64,000 bases of DNA from Hygrocybe punicea (GCA_963556145.1 OY744462.1:6696001-6760000); one strand, 5' to 3'; counted from the stretch's first letter, positions 46,887-59,951 are shown. Program-made: numbers and translations. The notes: generated by a model not told the origin, from the letters alone.

Positions 46887-48430
46887 ACTGCTGCTGCTAC
46901 TACTCGTATCTTGAAGAAGTTGAGATGATCGATCGATTGCGGTGGAAGTGTGCTTGTCGATCCGTTGTCTCTTGCGGGCTCTTGTGTCTACAACGGCATG
47001 ATGAGGAGAGCATTTGGGATTATTACAGTAAAAAAGCAGTTGAGTGAGTCAATAAAAAAAAGAGAGAAACACCACAGTACCTACCGGAGAGTGTGGATGG
47101 GAGTACGTCAGTACTGCCGTCCTCAAGCTCTGACCTGGGACGTGTGGATGGAATGAAGCTGGGAATGATAGAAAGAGATGTTTGCAAAAGGGGGGAAGGG
47201 GGAAAGTCGGTAGATGATTGCGGGGGTTCCAGAGTTACTGGCGAGCTCGGGTGGAGAAGCGCAGGAACGGTGTCCCGCGAAGCGGCGGTGTTGGTCGATG
47301 AATCAATGGTGGAAATCGCTCAGGTGAATGTGCATTCGGCGCAGAAGAGGGAAAGAGGAGTACGGTGAAGTGTCCCAACGGTGTCGCGCAAGTGGTTCAA
47401 GGGTGTATAACAAGTTTATTAGTACTGTTCGTGGTCCTCATCGCGTGCGTTCATTCGCACGAAAGGTCACGGTCCTCAGTGCTATTCTACACAACGAACA
47501 ACGAACAACGAAGTAACTGAACAAGTAAAAATCGTGGTCTAGCCCGTCAACGCCCCCCCATGACCTTATCACGACAACCCCGTCAGCTGGCTGATGCCCG
47601 CAGCGAGGTCATCGAACAGATTGGCGTAATGAATCACCGCACACTACACAGCGCTGCCGTCCCATAAACACGACTCTGATCCAGTCTGCTACTAGTAGTA
47701 CTTCACAAACTCCGCGTTGCTTGGCCTGGCCTTTGTCGTGCCCCTGGCAGAACGCCCCATGGCCATGGCTTTTGTGCCACAGTGGTGCCCGCTTGGGGGG
47801 GATTTGAAAATATACAGGCGGTGAGGTCGCTTAGCGCTTAGCAATTGCAAGGACCCACGGTACTGGCAACATCTGCGTGTGTGGTTGGTTGGAGGAGATC
47901 AAAGGTTGACCCGAATGGAATTTGCCGACGGGCGCGGTTGCCAGACCAGAAACAAATGCACCCCGGTATCGCAGCGAAACCAGAAGTTGATGAAATGACA
48001 AAATGTGGGATTATTGATATTTTACCGAGTCAAAACACTTGTGGTTATGGGTTCAGGTTTACCAAATGAAGTCGAGAAATGCCAGAAAACGAAATGCAAA
48101 ATGAAATCCTTGTTGCGACGGCAAGTGTGATATGTGAATGCGGGTCAACTTTTGAAAGAGTCATGGGAATAGATAGTCGAAGCGAGAGGGGGAACTAATA
48201 AAAGGGAAAGAAGTTACAGGTCTGATTTCGGGAAATAGTGTTGTTGCGTGTCGATGATAGTTTTGGGAATGCGCAGAATAGAACGTGCGTATGATTTGGT
48301 TATTGAGGAGAAATCGAGTTAGGATGAAGGTGCAGCAATTGCGAGTGAAAAGGTCTATGTGCAATGTGGCGTCAAAGGTCGTTTTTTTTAATTCGGAATG
48401 CTCGTTTGATGTTCGTTTGGTAGAGGTGTC
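46887..48430. other. Long upstream region of the GID7-like gene, no gene recognised
   Basis: About 1.5 kb with only short unsupported ORFs. A small AACGAAC repeat is near 47492-47512. It probably holds the 5' UTR and promoter of the WD40 gene and the 3' UTR of the Ecl1-like gene. Confidence 0.45.
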
Positions 48431-49718
48431 TCAAGACAACCCAATTGCGCCACGACTTGCCGCTCCAGCAGCCCGCTCCCTGCTCATCAGCCCACTCCTC
48501 CCGCTTCCAAATCCAGGTGCCACGGCGGAGGACCCAACACCGTTCATTCCTTCAACCCTAACCCGCCCTCGCGTTCGCGTCCTCGATCCAGAGTACGAGC
48601 CTATAACGAGGCCGTTCATAACCATTTTTTGTGGGGGCGAGCTGTTCCTGCGTACTGCTGCTCGTCCTCGAGGAGCAGGTGCTTGGGACGCATCGAAGGC
48701 CTGTTCGATGCTCTGCCTGATGTGGGTGTGCTGCTCTTTTTCATGTGGTGGGGAGACAGGGGACGGCGAGCGGGATTTTTGATGGTCCCTGGACAGCTCG
48801 GTATCCGGACGTCGACCGCGGGGAGTTGCTTGCATGGCGGCATACGTGTGCGGGAGACCTGCGATAGATAATTTTGGGGTTGAAGGCGAGATGTGGGGAG
48901 CGGTATTCCCCGAGGAGGAAGACAAGGGGGACGAGCGGGCATTCGAAGACCCAGTCATCTGGAGGAGGGAGAAGCACGCCGGGAGGCTGGCGCGATTGCG
49001 TGTGCGTTTCGCTTTTGCGGTGCCTGCGGAGCCTTTATCCTTGGACTTGCGATCCTCGGATGGGCGAAGAATGGCCGAGGAGAATTCGATGTCCGAGTTG
49101 TAAGCTTCATCATCTTGAGCAGATAAGTGGACTGCAGAAGTGTGGGAATGGATGGGGGCGCTTCGAGGTACGACGTGCACGTGTCCGGATGACGATCCGG
49201 AAGATGTGCGCCTATGGAGGAGGGGAACAGTCGAGCGATTGTTAGTACCCGAGGGTCGACGAGCATATGAGAGGCCAGAAGGAAGGATGGGATAGAGATG
49301 GACAGATGGCTTTGAGCTGTTGTCGTACGCTGGATCAGGCACATCGTGGTGCCAGTCGGACTCCACATTGGGAAGAGTGTCACTTTCTTCTTCGTCGGTT
49401 ACAAGGGACCAAGAAGTAGAGGAAGCAGAAGAGGAAGAGAGGGGGTAGCGGTCTCGACGGTAGCCGTTGAAAGCGGAGCCGAGTGCCGAGGGCATGAGGG
49501 CAGGGACGTCGCCACCATGTGCATAGTTGAGGTGCGGAGAGGAGAATGGACTGCTAGCGGAAGAGATGGAGGGCGAAGTAGTGTCTTGGTTCTGGCAAAC
49601 GTCGCTGCAGTAGGCCTGGCTAGATGGGAGTGAGATTCAATGGAGGAGGAGAGGAGCGGGGAGGAACGTACCCGTCGTCAACGAGCCTCCCGCAGGCGAG
49701 GCAAATTTCCTCGAACAT
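48431..49718 (-). CDS. Ecl1-like zinc-binding protein (lifespan/stress regulator family)
   Basis: Two exons (49718-49672 and 49619-48431) give about 411 residues. The start MFEEICLACGRLVDDGQAYC carries C-x2-C, and SDVCQN just after completes a four-cysteine site (C-x2-C...C-x3-C) typical of the fungal Ecl1 family, which in fission yeast extends chronological lifespan and responds to stress. The remainder is Ser/Pro/Arg-rich and probably disordered (STSWSLVTDEEESD, RRTSSGSSSGHVHVV, SRSPSPVSPPHEKE). The long ORF alone starts internally at 49495; the splice to the upstream exon recovers the zinc site. Family membership rests on that short motif. Confidence 0.65.
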
Positions 49719-50808
49719 TTGTGAGGGGGGGGAGGAGAGCGGGGGAGGGAAGATGTTGGGAGGAGGGAAGGGTGAAGGAAGGAAGAGAGGGAATGGAGAG
49801 GTTACTTATAAGTTTTTTGAAGCGGTGGAGGGAAAATCATTCAAATTGCAACGAACGAAGCCAAAATTAAAAAATTAAACAATTAAATTTACGTAATAAA
49901 ACTCATGACTCAGTCACACGTGACACCACCCCTGAATTCCTCATCCGGTCGTCACGGCACACCTTCAGCTCCCTCCCAACGCCCGCCATATGTGCCCAAT
50001 TCCCCATTGTTCTGTTCTATCCGAGCGCCCTGGATTAGAACGGCAGTGCCGAATCCAGCCCTGTCTCGCCTTATAGGTGTGATTATTCGCCTTCCCATCA
50101 CAGGCACGTTCGACTAGTATGGCGTCTGTCTGCCAAGGTGCACCCGTGACCAAGTAATTAGTCCGCCTATGCTCCTTGCAGCAGACCCTTGCGATCGTGA
50201 GCTTGCTGCGCGTATGATACGTTGTGGCCATCGCGGTATCATATATATGATGGAACCCACAAATGTTGGCTTCGGTGATGTTCGACATTGTTCGGCCGCA
50301 TTCGAGGCGTCGTCTGGGTGTGTGTTCAGAATGACTCGACGTGGATCAGAAATCTACCGCCAGTATTGCCGAACGCATGTTGTTGCGGCAGTTTATTTCC
50401 TTTTTTGAAATTGGAAATAGTTATTATTTTATAATTGCCGAATTTTACCAAGTTTTTGGCTCACAGCCTCTATGGCGCCTTTGTGCATCATGCATCAAGA
50501 TTTGTAAGTCGAATACCAAGCAAGGAATAGCCAAAAAGTTATTGCTCTCGCAGTCTATTCAACACAAATGAAGCAACATCAAGCCGTCCCTTTTCGTCGT
50601 GATTCGTAGGCGTGAATTCTCCGTGCTCCAGCCAAAAGAACAATGGACTGGAATCCTTCCATACTGTTCCAGCACTTTCATCCACGCATCAATTCGAGTC
50701 CCTTACGTCAATACAATAGACACACTGACAGCAAAAGTCCCTTCCCAGTCACACAGCCGAAAGACTCACAATTTGGCAATAATAATGACGACCAAAATGA
50801 CGGTGCGG
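49719..50808. other. No gene recognised between Ecl1-like and Vps54
   Basis: About 1.1 kb with ORFs under 80 residues and no RNA gene seen. It holds the promoter of the Ecl1-like gene and the 3' UTR of VPS54. Confidence 0.4.
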
Positions 50809-53800
50809 TCAAGTTTCAGCCATGTCTGGCTTTGTCATGTCAACCGACGGATCTGGCAATGGCGCGAACGACGTTGGCGCCTTCTCCCCGGACTTCGGCT
50901 CGCCTTCCACATCTCGAAACGGTGATCGCTCCGGTGGCGGTGACGGTCCACCGTTCCTAACTTCCAGCCGCCGTGCCGCCTCCAATACGTCAATCCCCGA
51001 GTTCGCAGTTGTCCCCCCTTCTTCCTCTGCTGGTCCTGCTTCGGCCGGCTTCGGCATCAACCCGCTCTGCACCAACGGAACTTGTACCTCGCCGACGTCG
51101 CCCTCTCGAGGAATATCCGGCAATGACGCCGGTGGCGACATCAAACTCGACAGTCTTGCATTCACTCTCCCATTTATGTCCCCTTTCCGTCCAATGCCGT
51201 TGGTTCCTCCCGATTCCGGTAGGGGCGTGGGTAACGCCTTTTCGCTTAACGGTGTCTTGAATATACCCTTTGCCCGCTGGTTGGCCATCGCTGGTGCCAC
51301 AGGGGCGCTGGGCGCGCTAGGCTGCTGCCCTGGGCCTTTTCGCGCAATATTCTTCTCCGCAATAACCGTCTCCAACATCCCGCTCGGTGTGCTTACATTC
51401 TTAAGCGCTGAGAGTTTTTGATGCAGGAATTTCGCATCAGCAAGTAACCTGCAAAGGAAAGAAGAAAGGGGAACCAAAATAAAATTGAATAAACCCGGAA
51501 ATGGGAGGGGGGCAAGGCAAATGAAAATGAAAAATGGGGAAAAAAAAAAGCGTCAAGACCGATGACGAATTCACGGGACTCCGTGACGCACCGCGACTTT
51601 GCTTCCGTATTTGGCAGCTCAATTTTGCCGTACTCTTCGGAAAGGCGGTGGTTGATGGCTGCAAAGACTTGTGTCATGACATCCTGTTCAACGGAATTAA
51701 TTTCAGCACGGTGAATTTCCCGGTGAATTGTCACAACCGATGGTGTCGGACTTTTTATTTTTATTGTTTTTGTTTTTATATGAACTCACCTCGAGTATAG
51801 CTGTAGAGAGGTAACGAGAGAGCACCTTGTGGAGCGTCACGGTTTCCTTGACGAGTAGTTCCATATAGTCATTGATCCCTTGCTTCGGTGTGCTCCAATC
51901 GACAGCCTGCGCGGTGTACACATGAATATCAGGAACAATAATAATGAAACCGGTGGATTCCTCCTCCACAAGACGCTACCTGAAGAGTTTTGATATGTGC
52001 GCTTAGCCGATCACCCATGATAGCAATCAGCTTGGCATGGATCTCGTTCTGGTGCTCCTGGTAATCCTAGATGTCATATATTAATACTGTACACTTATCA
52101 GGCCAGAGGGGGGGGAACGCACCCGCTTCAGCTTGTCAAACTCCACTAGCATCACAGCCTGCGTCACACTGAGATGTCGTCTGAAACTCTCCCGCACGTA
52201 TGGTATCAGTGCAATCATTATTGACAACGACTGGGAGGCTAGTGCTGCGAAAAATAAAACACAGACGACTCCAATAAGGACACTGAGAAAAAACAGTCTT
52301 TCACACAAGCGCACCTAGATGCTTCGCAGTAATATTTTTCAAACCCGCGGATCGCATGGCACCCGCCCCCAAGACCACCTGACACGTCCTCGAATTGAAC
52401 GCCTTGAGAAACTCGATCACCCGGCTCATCGTGTCCATCGTCAACATGGACAAATTCACAATCACTTTCAGGTAGTCCTGCAGGAGCACAAGCGACTCTG
52501 ACGTCGCAGACACCGCATAATACGTTTTCTCTTCGATACGGAGGTGCTTCGAGCTTGCCGGTGACACGGCAGAGCCATTCTGCTTTGTCGGCAGTCCGGA
52601 TGGTGAGGGCAGTGCCGGTGATGGCGGAACTCCGTTGGCCGCTGAGGGCGGTGGAGAGAGCGCAGACGAGGTTTCAGAGGAGGTTTCGGAGTTGAGAATG
52701 AGCTCCGCCGGGTCGTGCACGGCTGCATCCACGAGAAGGTCTGCTAGGTGCTGCATGAACGGCGTAACATCACAGGGCGCCCACTGTTCGTCTTCGACAA
52801 GCTTGGCCGACCGAGATATCCGAGATTGATGGAATACTTGCAAAAATGCTTTGGCCTGTCCGAATCGCGCAACATAAGCCCAATTAGTCAATTCCCTCAC
52901 AAAAAATTCCAAAACTTCCAAAAAAAAAAGAAAGAAAAAAAAGTCAAATATGCTCACCTGGCTGATGACCACACCCCTCAATCCCACAATCATGCGCCGG
53001 CATATCACCTCACACTTCACAACAAACTGCCACGATTCATTGAAGAAGATCAGGAATTCAGGCAGATCTAGCGCCGCATTCTGTTCTGATCGTAAGCTGA
53101 TCAACTTTGCTGCCCGAGTGTTGGATAACTCGGCTGCCGACGATAGAACATCGGAAAGCTCCTCTTGTAGTGATGGAATGTCTAATGATGAATTTGGCGA
53201 TCTGGGGGGGAAGGAATGGGGGTTTCGATGGTTGTCAGGGAGGTCATTCAGGAAGATGTAGGATAACTGACTGCATGGTCTGTAGAATGTCTATAATGAT
53301 GCCTCCCTGAGTCTGAAGCCCCACAACGCCGTTCAGGAAGCTCTTGTATACAGATTGAAGAAGAACCATGAATTCTGCGTGAGGCACATTCCGGAGATGA
53401 TTCGCCAAACTAACAAGTGTTTGCTCTCTCGGTGAAGGATGAACTTGAGAAGCGGAAATCAAATAGTCCTACCTAGATTCAGAAGCAGAATTGCTTGTTC
53501 GAGGATTTTCATCGTCAAAGTCAAAGGATGGTAGACACTGGCGAATCAAGAAAAAAAACAAAAAAAGTTGCTGTCACAAATAACACTCCTCAAAGACAAA
53601 ATACGTACTCGTTTGATAACTCTGTGGACCTCGCCCATCACTGCTTCTCTCCATGAAAGCGTCGCTTCTCGCAAACCCTTTGTCCGAACGAGACCGTGCA
53701 ACAAGGGTCGTAGTCTGTCTTTCAAAGACTGATTGACATTCGGGTGTTGGGCCGTCGAAGACAAACGTGAATCCCCATTCATCTTGTCCACCAAATCGAT

Positions 53801-55171
53801 CCGCAACACATTGACCAGTTCCAGGGAAAGGGAGGAAGCGATCTCCATCGTCAGTGTTCGTAAGTGATTTGGAAGCGACGCAAAAGCTTGTAGAGATAAC
53901 AGGGGGATGGGTGGGGGTGGCCTTCTCGGTTTTGTTGGACGCTCTTCGGTCTCTGGCATAGGAGGTAGAAGGTCAAGCTGACCAGTTCTCGTTGGCGGTA
54001 TCGGCGAAATAGGTTTGGAATCAATGAGAGTAAAGGTTCGTCGGGGTGCTTGGGCCGCGTAAAGCCCCTCAATCTCCTCTATAACACCGAGAGCTTCACC
54101 CCATTGACCAGCGGCAACAAGACCTTTTGCCACGCCCGTCATCTCTACCACACCGCTGACCATATTGACGCCTTCTCGTACAGCATCCAAGTTCCGCAAC
54201 TTGCTTTCCTTGCGAATAACTTCCAACCCGCGTTTGGCGCCCTTCTCATCTACATCTTTGAGTAGTCCACGCAGTTTGGTTATCCGGTCGAGACATTGTT
54301 CGGACTCGCTCTGCAAATCGTGGAGGTTCGTGAGAGCGGCGAAAAAGGCTGTCGAACGAAAGGAGATTTCGCGGACAAGATGCTGCTCGACCGTATCAGC
54401 ATAGTGAGACAGCTTCTCGAGCAATGGGAGAGAGTGCGAAAGAGATGAAGGGTCCGAGGCTCCCTCTTCTCCGTCACCCTGCTCTGTCACGGTAGCGAAC
54501 GTACGAGGGTCACCAAGATTGAATGTAGGCTCTAAGAAGATTGGTGGTACGGACTCCAAAGCCGGGATGGTTTTACCAGATACGACACGGATATTGCGAG
54601 GAGATGGAGGAGGTTGTGAGGCAAGAGAAGCTCGCGGTGTAGATAGTCCGTCAAGCTGAGCTGCGCCTTCTCGACCCAACTGGCTATTCTTCTCGAAGCG
54701 ATCCCATTCGGCAGAAATAGCTCGAAGGTAGGGGTCAAAATCCTTACGGCGAACGCGAGGAAGGTCGGAGGGTGGAACTACCGGTAGCGAAGAATGCGCC
54801 TTTGGAGGGGCTTGGCGCTTGTGAGGATTATTGAGCATGGTAGATATAGCTGTTAGGAATCAGTTAAGTCTGGAAGGTTCTCACAATACGAAACAAGACT
54901 TGCCGTGAAATCCATGTTTTGAGCTGCTCCAGTCAGTTGGCAGGGCACCTAGTGGAAGAGTTGCGGAGGGAGCACTGAACACATCAGGCCGAAGTTTCGT
55001 TGCAAAGTAGTCACCCCGCCCCTCTGTTACTTCGGAAACGCTACCTGGACCTGGTCGGTACGCTGAAGGGTCCCATGTGAACCTGTAGGGCCGAGCAGCT
55101 TGATTGCTGGGCAGCAAATTCACTGGGGATGCTGCTCGCGAAGGACCAGGCGAGTGGTCGGACTCGGACAT
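50809..55171 (-). CDS. VPS54: Vps54, GARP complex subunit
   Basis: GARP tethers endosome-derived vesicles to the trans-Golgi network. The start MSESDHSPGPSRAASPVN was chosen because PYRFTWDPSAYRPGPGSVSE and WSSSKHGFHAIST follow across a 54-nt intron with a GC donor (CACG|GCAAGT, 54903-54850). A large exon (54849-~53610) holds NNPHKRQAPPKAH, DLPRVRRKDFDPYLRAISAE, the coiled-coil segment (KLSHYADTVEQHLVREISFR, LHDLQSESEQCLDRITKLRG) and TMEIASSLSLELVNVLRIDL. Later exons give REQTLVSLANHLRNVPHAEF, NESWQFVVKCEVICRRMIVG, AKAFLQVFHQSRISRSAKLV, FDKLKR, LVKETVTLHKVLSRYLSTAI and LLADAKFLHQKLSALKNVS, before a Pro/Ser-rich tail. No disabling change seen. Some internal exon edges are approximate. Confidence 0.9.
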
Positions 55172-55347
55172 TCCGTAGTTTTTGAGTTTCAAGTTCGGCC
55201 AGCTTGGTTTGGTGCATGCAGCAGATTGGCAGCAGCAATGATGGAGAGTTTTAGGCCAGTAAACTTGAGGAGAACCTTGAGAATACTTACAGCCAGCTAC
55301 AGCCAGCAATGCTTGAAAAACCAAATCTTACGTCAGCATTCTGTACT
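55172..55347. promoter_or_regulatory. Divergent promoter of VPS54 and SAM37-like gene
   Basis: 176 bp lie between opposite start codons. An ATG at 55309, in frame with the Sam37-like ORF, was not used because the preceding residues do not resemble the family. Confidence 0.5.
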
Positions 55348-56349
55348 ATGACCGCGACCTTACCGACCTTGACCCTGCCCGCTCCTCTGCGTGCATTTTT
55401 CTCCTACTTCCCCCTGTATACCCATCCCGCCAACTCCCCTCCTTCAGTATATTCCCCAAAGAAACCCATTCTTTGGGTCCTGCCACCCCGCAGTCCAGAC
55501 GGCGCCCCTCTCAGCAGCGACGTCGAATGTCTTAAATGGCAGGCGTACCTCGCTCTTCGTGGTCTGACAGACATCGCAGTGCGCTGGGACATTCTCCCGG
55601 ACGGTGCCCTAGACGAACGGTTACCTAATCTGCAAATACCACCATCCCCCGGTGCCGGCAACGGGGAACTCCTCGCTGCGCATCTCATACCGGCCTGGGT
55701 TGACGGACGCGTTGAGGGTGCTGTGGATCCCTTGGAGGGGTACAAGGACGAGGTTGCTAAAGATGAGAGTCGTGCGTGGGTTGCTCTTCTAGAGGGCAAC
55801 GTCCACGCCGCTTTGGTACGCACACCATAAACCTCAAACATTTGCATGATTCTGACTACTACGTCGCGTCCTAGGTATTGTCCCAATCCAATCCATTCTC
55901 CCTGAAATCCATGATATTGTCAGAACCCAATACGACACGCCCCATCGAGACCCTACTGTCCCCACCACCAGCTCCGCTCTCTGGGTTCAGTTCCCTATTC
56001 CCGCCTTACGGAACGCGCGTATCAGCATCTACAGTAGAACTCCAATACCGCGAAGCAATCGCATCCCTATCCGAGCGTCTTGGCGGAGACGAGTGGTTCC
56101 TGGGCTCTCCGTTCGTTCAATCTTCCCGCTCCTCATTCCTCATAACTAATCACTCGACTTTTCGTTCACAGGGGTCCAACCCCACTGGACGCCCTGGCGT
56201 TTGCCTACCTCCACAGCATCCTCCACGCAGCCGATGTCCTACGCATCGAAGTCGCCCGCCGTGTCAACCTGGTGATGTGGGAGAAGAACGTGCGGACCCG
56301 GGTCGCTGCAGCATTTCATCTCTTTTCTAAAATCGAGGATTCTACATGA
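55348..56349 (+). CDS. Sam37/metaxin-like mitochondrial outer-membrane protein
   Basis: Three exons (55348-55815, 55875-56110, 56172-56349) give about 293 residues. The start MTATLPTLTLPAPLRAFFSY is followed by PILWVLPPRSPDGAPLSSDV, CLKWQAYLALRG, an N-terminal metaxin/GST-like thioredoxin fold, then WVALLEGNVHAALVLSQSNP, YREAIASLSERLGGDEWFLG and a C-terminal GST-like helix set (LDALAFAYLHSILHAADVLR, VNLVMWEKNVRTRVAAAFHL). Sam37 helps the SAM complex insert beta-barrel proteins. The second intron has a weak donor (CC|GTTCGT), chosen because it preserves the family reading. It ends without an obvious C-terminal membrane helix. Confidence 0.85.
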
Positions 56350-56557
56350 GAATACATCCTCTATCAACCATGTCCTTCGCAAACACTGAGTGCATGATTT
56401 GATGTCATTCTCCCTGCCTCCGACACCCTTATTTCAGTGGTGTTCGAATCGTTCAATTGGTGTTACCCCTCCGTTACCATTGCCTTTTCAGTCTCACGCG
56501 CCTGTAGCGGCTGGCATTCCTTGGTCGGGCTTCTAAATCGTGCACAAAGACCGGCTA

Positions 56558-57887
56558 TCATCTTTGCAAACCTACGCGAACAAGAAGTAAAAATTTCTTG
56601 AATGCTATTCCAGCCACGAGAAAGAACAGGATAACGAACCAGAACCAATTCAGAACCTGCAAGATGACATTGCCCAGCACGTACACGAGGAAGTAGGTCA
56701 ACGGCATTTGGTCGCGGACATTATACAATGTGATGAAGAAATCGTACGACTGGAACCACAGCGAAAGGTTGTTGAGGATTCAGAAGAAGAAATACCAAAT
56801 TCTGCTTCACTCACCACCTTGCCACCATAAACGATGCGGACACCAAAAAATGTGAGGATAAGGAGGATACCATTGACAAGTTGAAGGTTGCTCCCTGTAT
56901 GACCCGTTTTATCCAAGAACCTATCATCGAGTTAATATGTACGATTCAAGCTGAACGCTCATGTGAAAAACTAACCAATGGATATTCAAAAATAGGGTGC
57001 TCCTACTCAATATGGTCAGGGTACGAGAAAACAAATTCTACCCATACACGTACGTTTCCCATAGGAGGCAGCGCACGCCGTAGTATGCCAAGAAAGGTTT
57101 CTACACGAACAAAAAAAAAAATCAAATCTACACGAAAAGGACCGAGGGGTGAGGTATCCGTACGAAGCTCAGAGTGAAGATCGCCAAGCACAGCACTCCT
57201 GCGCGCAAAGGTAGTGTGGTGATCGTCAGCCTGCGGGGTCCAGCACAAAATGGCGAGAACGTACCGTGAATTACGAATCCGAAGCACGCAAAGTTGACGA
57301 TCGCATCCACGCTGTCCCACAAGAAATAACTGCGCGTAAAAGTGGCAAGGCAACGAGATCATGTAAAAGCGGGATCGAGGAAACCGACCGCGAAAAATGA
57401 CTTAGTTACAGGTAATGGGTTGCGTCTGGAGACCAACGTGCTACGTACCCACATGCGATCGCCTGCACGAAACCAGCCCGGTTGTCCCACCCGAACACGC
57501 GATCGTCGCCCAGGCCAGGGAGGCCCAGACAGCGCGCAGCGAGGGGAACGACGATGACCACGTGTACTTGGGAGACAACATGGCTTGACCTGCGTCCGTG
57601 CCGTTGCACATTCGTGACCACGCACAACAGCCGACAAAAAAGGGGGGGCCTGAAAAACACCACACGACGCACCAGTTATTCCTCGCTTTCCACCCCGCTG
57701 TTCTGAACGCCTGTGGGAACAGCTTCCGGTTGACGGCGGGCGCGAGCAAGGTGTGCACGAACAGGAATAAAGTGAATGAAAGAAGAATGATGTGTGCATA
57801 CTCAGGGAGCTTTGCCAGGCCCAGATAGCGGGCAAGCGGTTGGGTGATGTCCCGCAGGTAAAAAATGGTGGGCGTATCCATCAGCAT
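56558..57887 (-). CDS. TLC-domain (TRAM/LAG1/CLN8) membrane protein
   Basis: Spliced reading begins MLMDTPTIFYLRDITQPLAR, then LPEYAHIILLSFTLFLFVHT (TM1), KARNNWSSHVVSQVHVVIVV (TM2 with the family-typical W-S-S-H-V-V-S), ACGYFLWDSVDAIVNFACFG, FGFVIHGVLCLAIFTLSF, KPFLAYYGVRCLLWETSTLF, FLDKTGHTGSNLQLVNGI, LILTFFGVRIVYGG and VILQVLNWFWFVILFFL. These make at least six membrane segments. The family includes ceramide synthase relatives and lipid-sensing ER proteins. This one belongs with the short TLCD4/TMEM56-like branch, whose substrate is not established. Introns are 45-75 nt. An upstream in-frame ATG at 57965 is possible but adds a non-family segment. Confidence 0.82.
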
Positions 57888-58235
57888 GATGGAGGAATAA
57901 TGCAGGGAGGCTGCGAAGGGACCCTGAGAAGCCAGCACTGAGTCATGTTTCTCACCTCGATGCAACAGCCTGAGTTAGGGACGTTGCAAAGTTGAGCAAC
58001 CAGCACACGGAAACGATATTCCCACGAGTGACAGAATGGCAATGCATTGAACAGTGTGTAATACAAGGCGATGCACATACAGCACGACGATACAGAAGGG
58101 TGCAGGGATAGTCCGAGGGTGATCAAAGGCAGTAAGTGTATAGCTTGGGTTCGTGACGGCATGAACGCGAGACGGAAAGCGGCCTTCCAAGAAGAGAACA
58201 AGGACCAGAAAGCAGGAGCAAACAAAGACAGGCAT
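57888..58235. other. Intergenic, no gene
   Basis: 348 bp between the TLC gene start and the next minus-strand stop; only antisense-type short ORFs. Confidence 0.4.
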
Positions 58236-59336
58236 TCAGGCCAGTTTCTCAAAGAGTTGTCTAATCAACTTGTCCGCCTTCGCAGAGTCGCCAGCGTCCT
58301 TGTCCAGTTCCTTGCCTTGCTTTTCCAACGTGGATATAGTCCGTTCGATGTTGGTTGGTACCTGTTTGAGTTCGGATAAAGCGTGTTCAGCTTGAAACGG
58401 CAAAAAAGTCAAAAGATTTCTGCAAACGGCCATGACGGACATAACCAAAGAACGGCGAGTTACCACTTTGGTTGATGGATTGTTCCAGGTCGGTCCATAA
58501 CTTGTCGCGTTTTGCATATTCTTCGCTTAGTTCTTTGAATAAGCGTTGTACATTTTGCTGCCCACCATTGTCATCGCATTGCTCCCGCCAGAACTAAACG
58601 TGGGGCTCACCTGAGTTTTCAGATACGCAACGGTCAGCGCACTCTTGCTGCTCACCACCATGCGCTCCATCTTTTTGCAGGACTGGTCAAAAGTCATGAT
58701 ACCGTTACCGATGACGGCATCGACGTTCTGGTCGATGACTGCATGTACTTCTCTGACGAGATTGACGGCAGGAACGAGAACCTCTGCGAGATGCTTCTTC
58801 AGGTGCTGGCTTTGGGCCGACATGGGGGCTTTAAGCCGGTGCGCCAGGTTGGCCAACTTGTCTTCGGAGGACCTGGTGCTGTTGAATATGAAGAGCGGAT
58901 ATATGCGCGTAAAGTCGTGACATACTCTTCCTGCAATAGCGCTGCGACGAGGGTCGTCTCCTCGTCCCATTCGAACAGGTCGTCTTCGTCCTCGTCTTCG
59001 CTCCCACCATCGTCCTGGAACTGTTCGCGCCCGCGATCGTCCTCGTACGCCTTGCCGCCTTCGTATGTAAAGGAGGAATTTGTAATTTCTTCGGGAACAG
59101 TGCGAAGAGGTCTGTACGCGCCAATGTAGCGGCCACCAATAGCCGGTGTGGCCCTTGCCCGATTCCCAGTGTTTAGTTTGTGCCTCAACGGTGATCTGTA
59201 GGTGAATTTAAACGCTACGACCGCCAACGAGTGAGTCAGTGAGCAGAACAGCGACCAAAGGGAAGAACAGACGAGAGTCGACAGCTGCAGCGGACCGGCG
59301 ACTTTGCTTGTGGATTTTCTGGCGCTGGCGGGCCAT
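58236..59336 (-). CDS. Conserved-looking protein of unknown function with C-terminal coiled coil
   Basis: Not recognised. The likely start MARQRQKIHKQSRRS precedes an intron. The next exon reads ATPAIGGRYIGAYRPLRTVP, EEITNSSFTYEGGKAYEDD and a very acidic run (GGSEDEDEDDLFEWDEE) ending LVAALLQEEY. A further exon has KLANLAHRLKAPMSAQSQHL, VLVPAVNLVREVHAVIDQNV and KKMERMVVSSKSALTVAYLK. The last exons have LSEEYAKRDKLWTDLEQSIN and STLEKQGKELDKDAG, which look like amphipathic coiled coils. A structural or complex-bound role is plausible. No frameshift is needed, but the first splice junction could not be fixed. It is divergent from the first G-gamma gene with ~200 bp between starts. Confidence 0.6.
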
Positions 59337-59534
59337 GAAGGTAAAAGGCGGAGTCTGAAACACGTCGGCACCTTCATTTCTTGGTTTTCCGAGTCTGCGT
59401 GGTACGCTCGAACCCGTCTGCGTTCTGCACGTTGATTCCGTTCACCCACCAGTCTTTTTTGCCTGGGTTTTGTTATTCGCACGTCGACCACCAACACAGT
59501 ACACATCACGAAAGAGCAAGCATATTGCCCCACC

Positions 59535-59951
59535 ATGAGCAACCGTCCACATAAACAGCCTATGTCCGAGTTGAAGCTTCGCCGCCTGACGGAGCATAAT
59601 CAGCGGCTGCGAGAGGATCTGGCGAGACCAGGCGTCAGAGTCAGCGAGGCTAGTGCTAGGTTTGTCGTACCTCCTATCTTGGATTTACCAAGCGCTGACG
59701 GGACCCGCACAATGCTAGTCTCATTCGTTATTGTAAAACCACGAAAGACTATCTTGTGCGTGTCCGTGTTGTGATGCAGAGGGACGAATATGCTACGCCT
59801 CACGGCCGGCAAACTCAACCCCGCTTCCCGGCGGCGCAGGCGGGCTTACTTTCTTTCCCTTTTGCAGGTGCCGTCGGTGTGGGGGACTCCAATCAAGGGC
59901 AACGATCCGTACGCCGCTCAAGTGCAAGGGTGTAACTGTGTCCTGATGTGA
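59535..59951 (+). CDS. Heterotrimeric G-protein gamma subunit, copy 1
   Basis: Three exons (59535-59659, 59719-59755, 59868-59951) encode 81 residues. The start [20 protein letters not shown] is followed by the helix [49 protein letters not shown] and a C-terminal CNCVLM, that is, a CaaX box (CVLM) with an upstream Cys for palmitoylation. G-gamma forms a dimer with G-beta at the plasma membrane in pheromone and nutrient signalling; prenylation is needed for attachment. Length and layout match fungal G-gamma proteins. A second copy follows 565 bp downstream. Confidence 0.92.

Noticed and set aside
48616..49383. Several 80-140-residue ORFs in other frames
   Set aside because: Shadows of the Ecl1-like coding exon, which alone gives a zinc motif and a clean splice.
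49905..50571. Possible tRNA or other RNA gene in the spacer
   Set aside because: No cloverleaf with a T-arm GTTCRANYC core and matching acceptor stem was found.
50822..51421. 199-residue plus-strand ORF
   Set aside because: Antisense shadow of the GC-rich 3' exon of VPS54.
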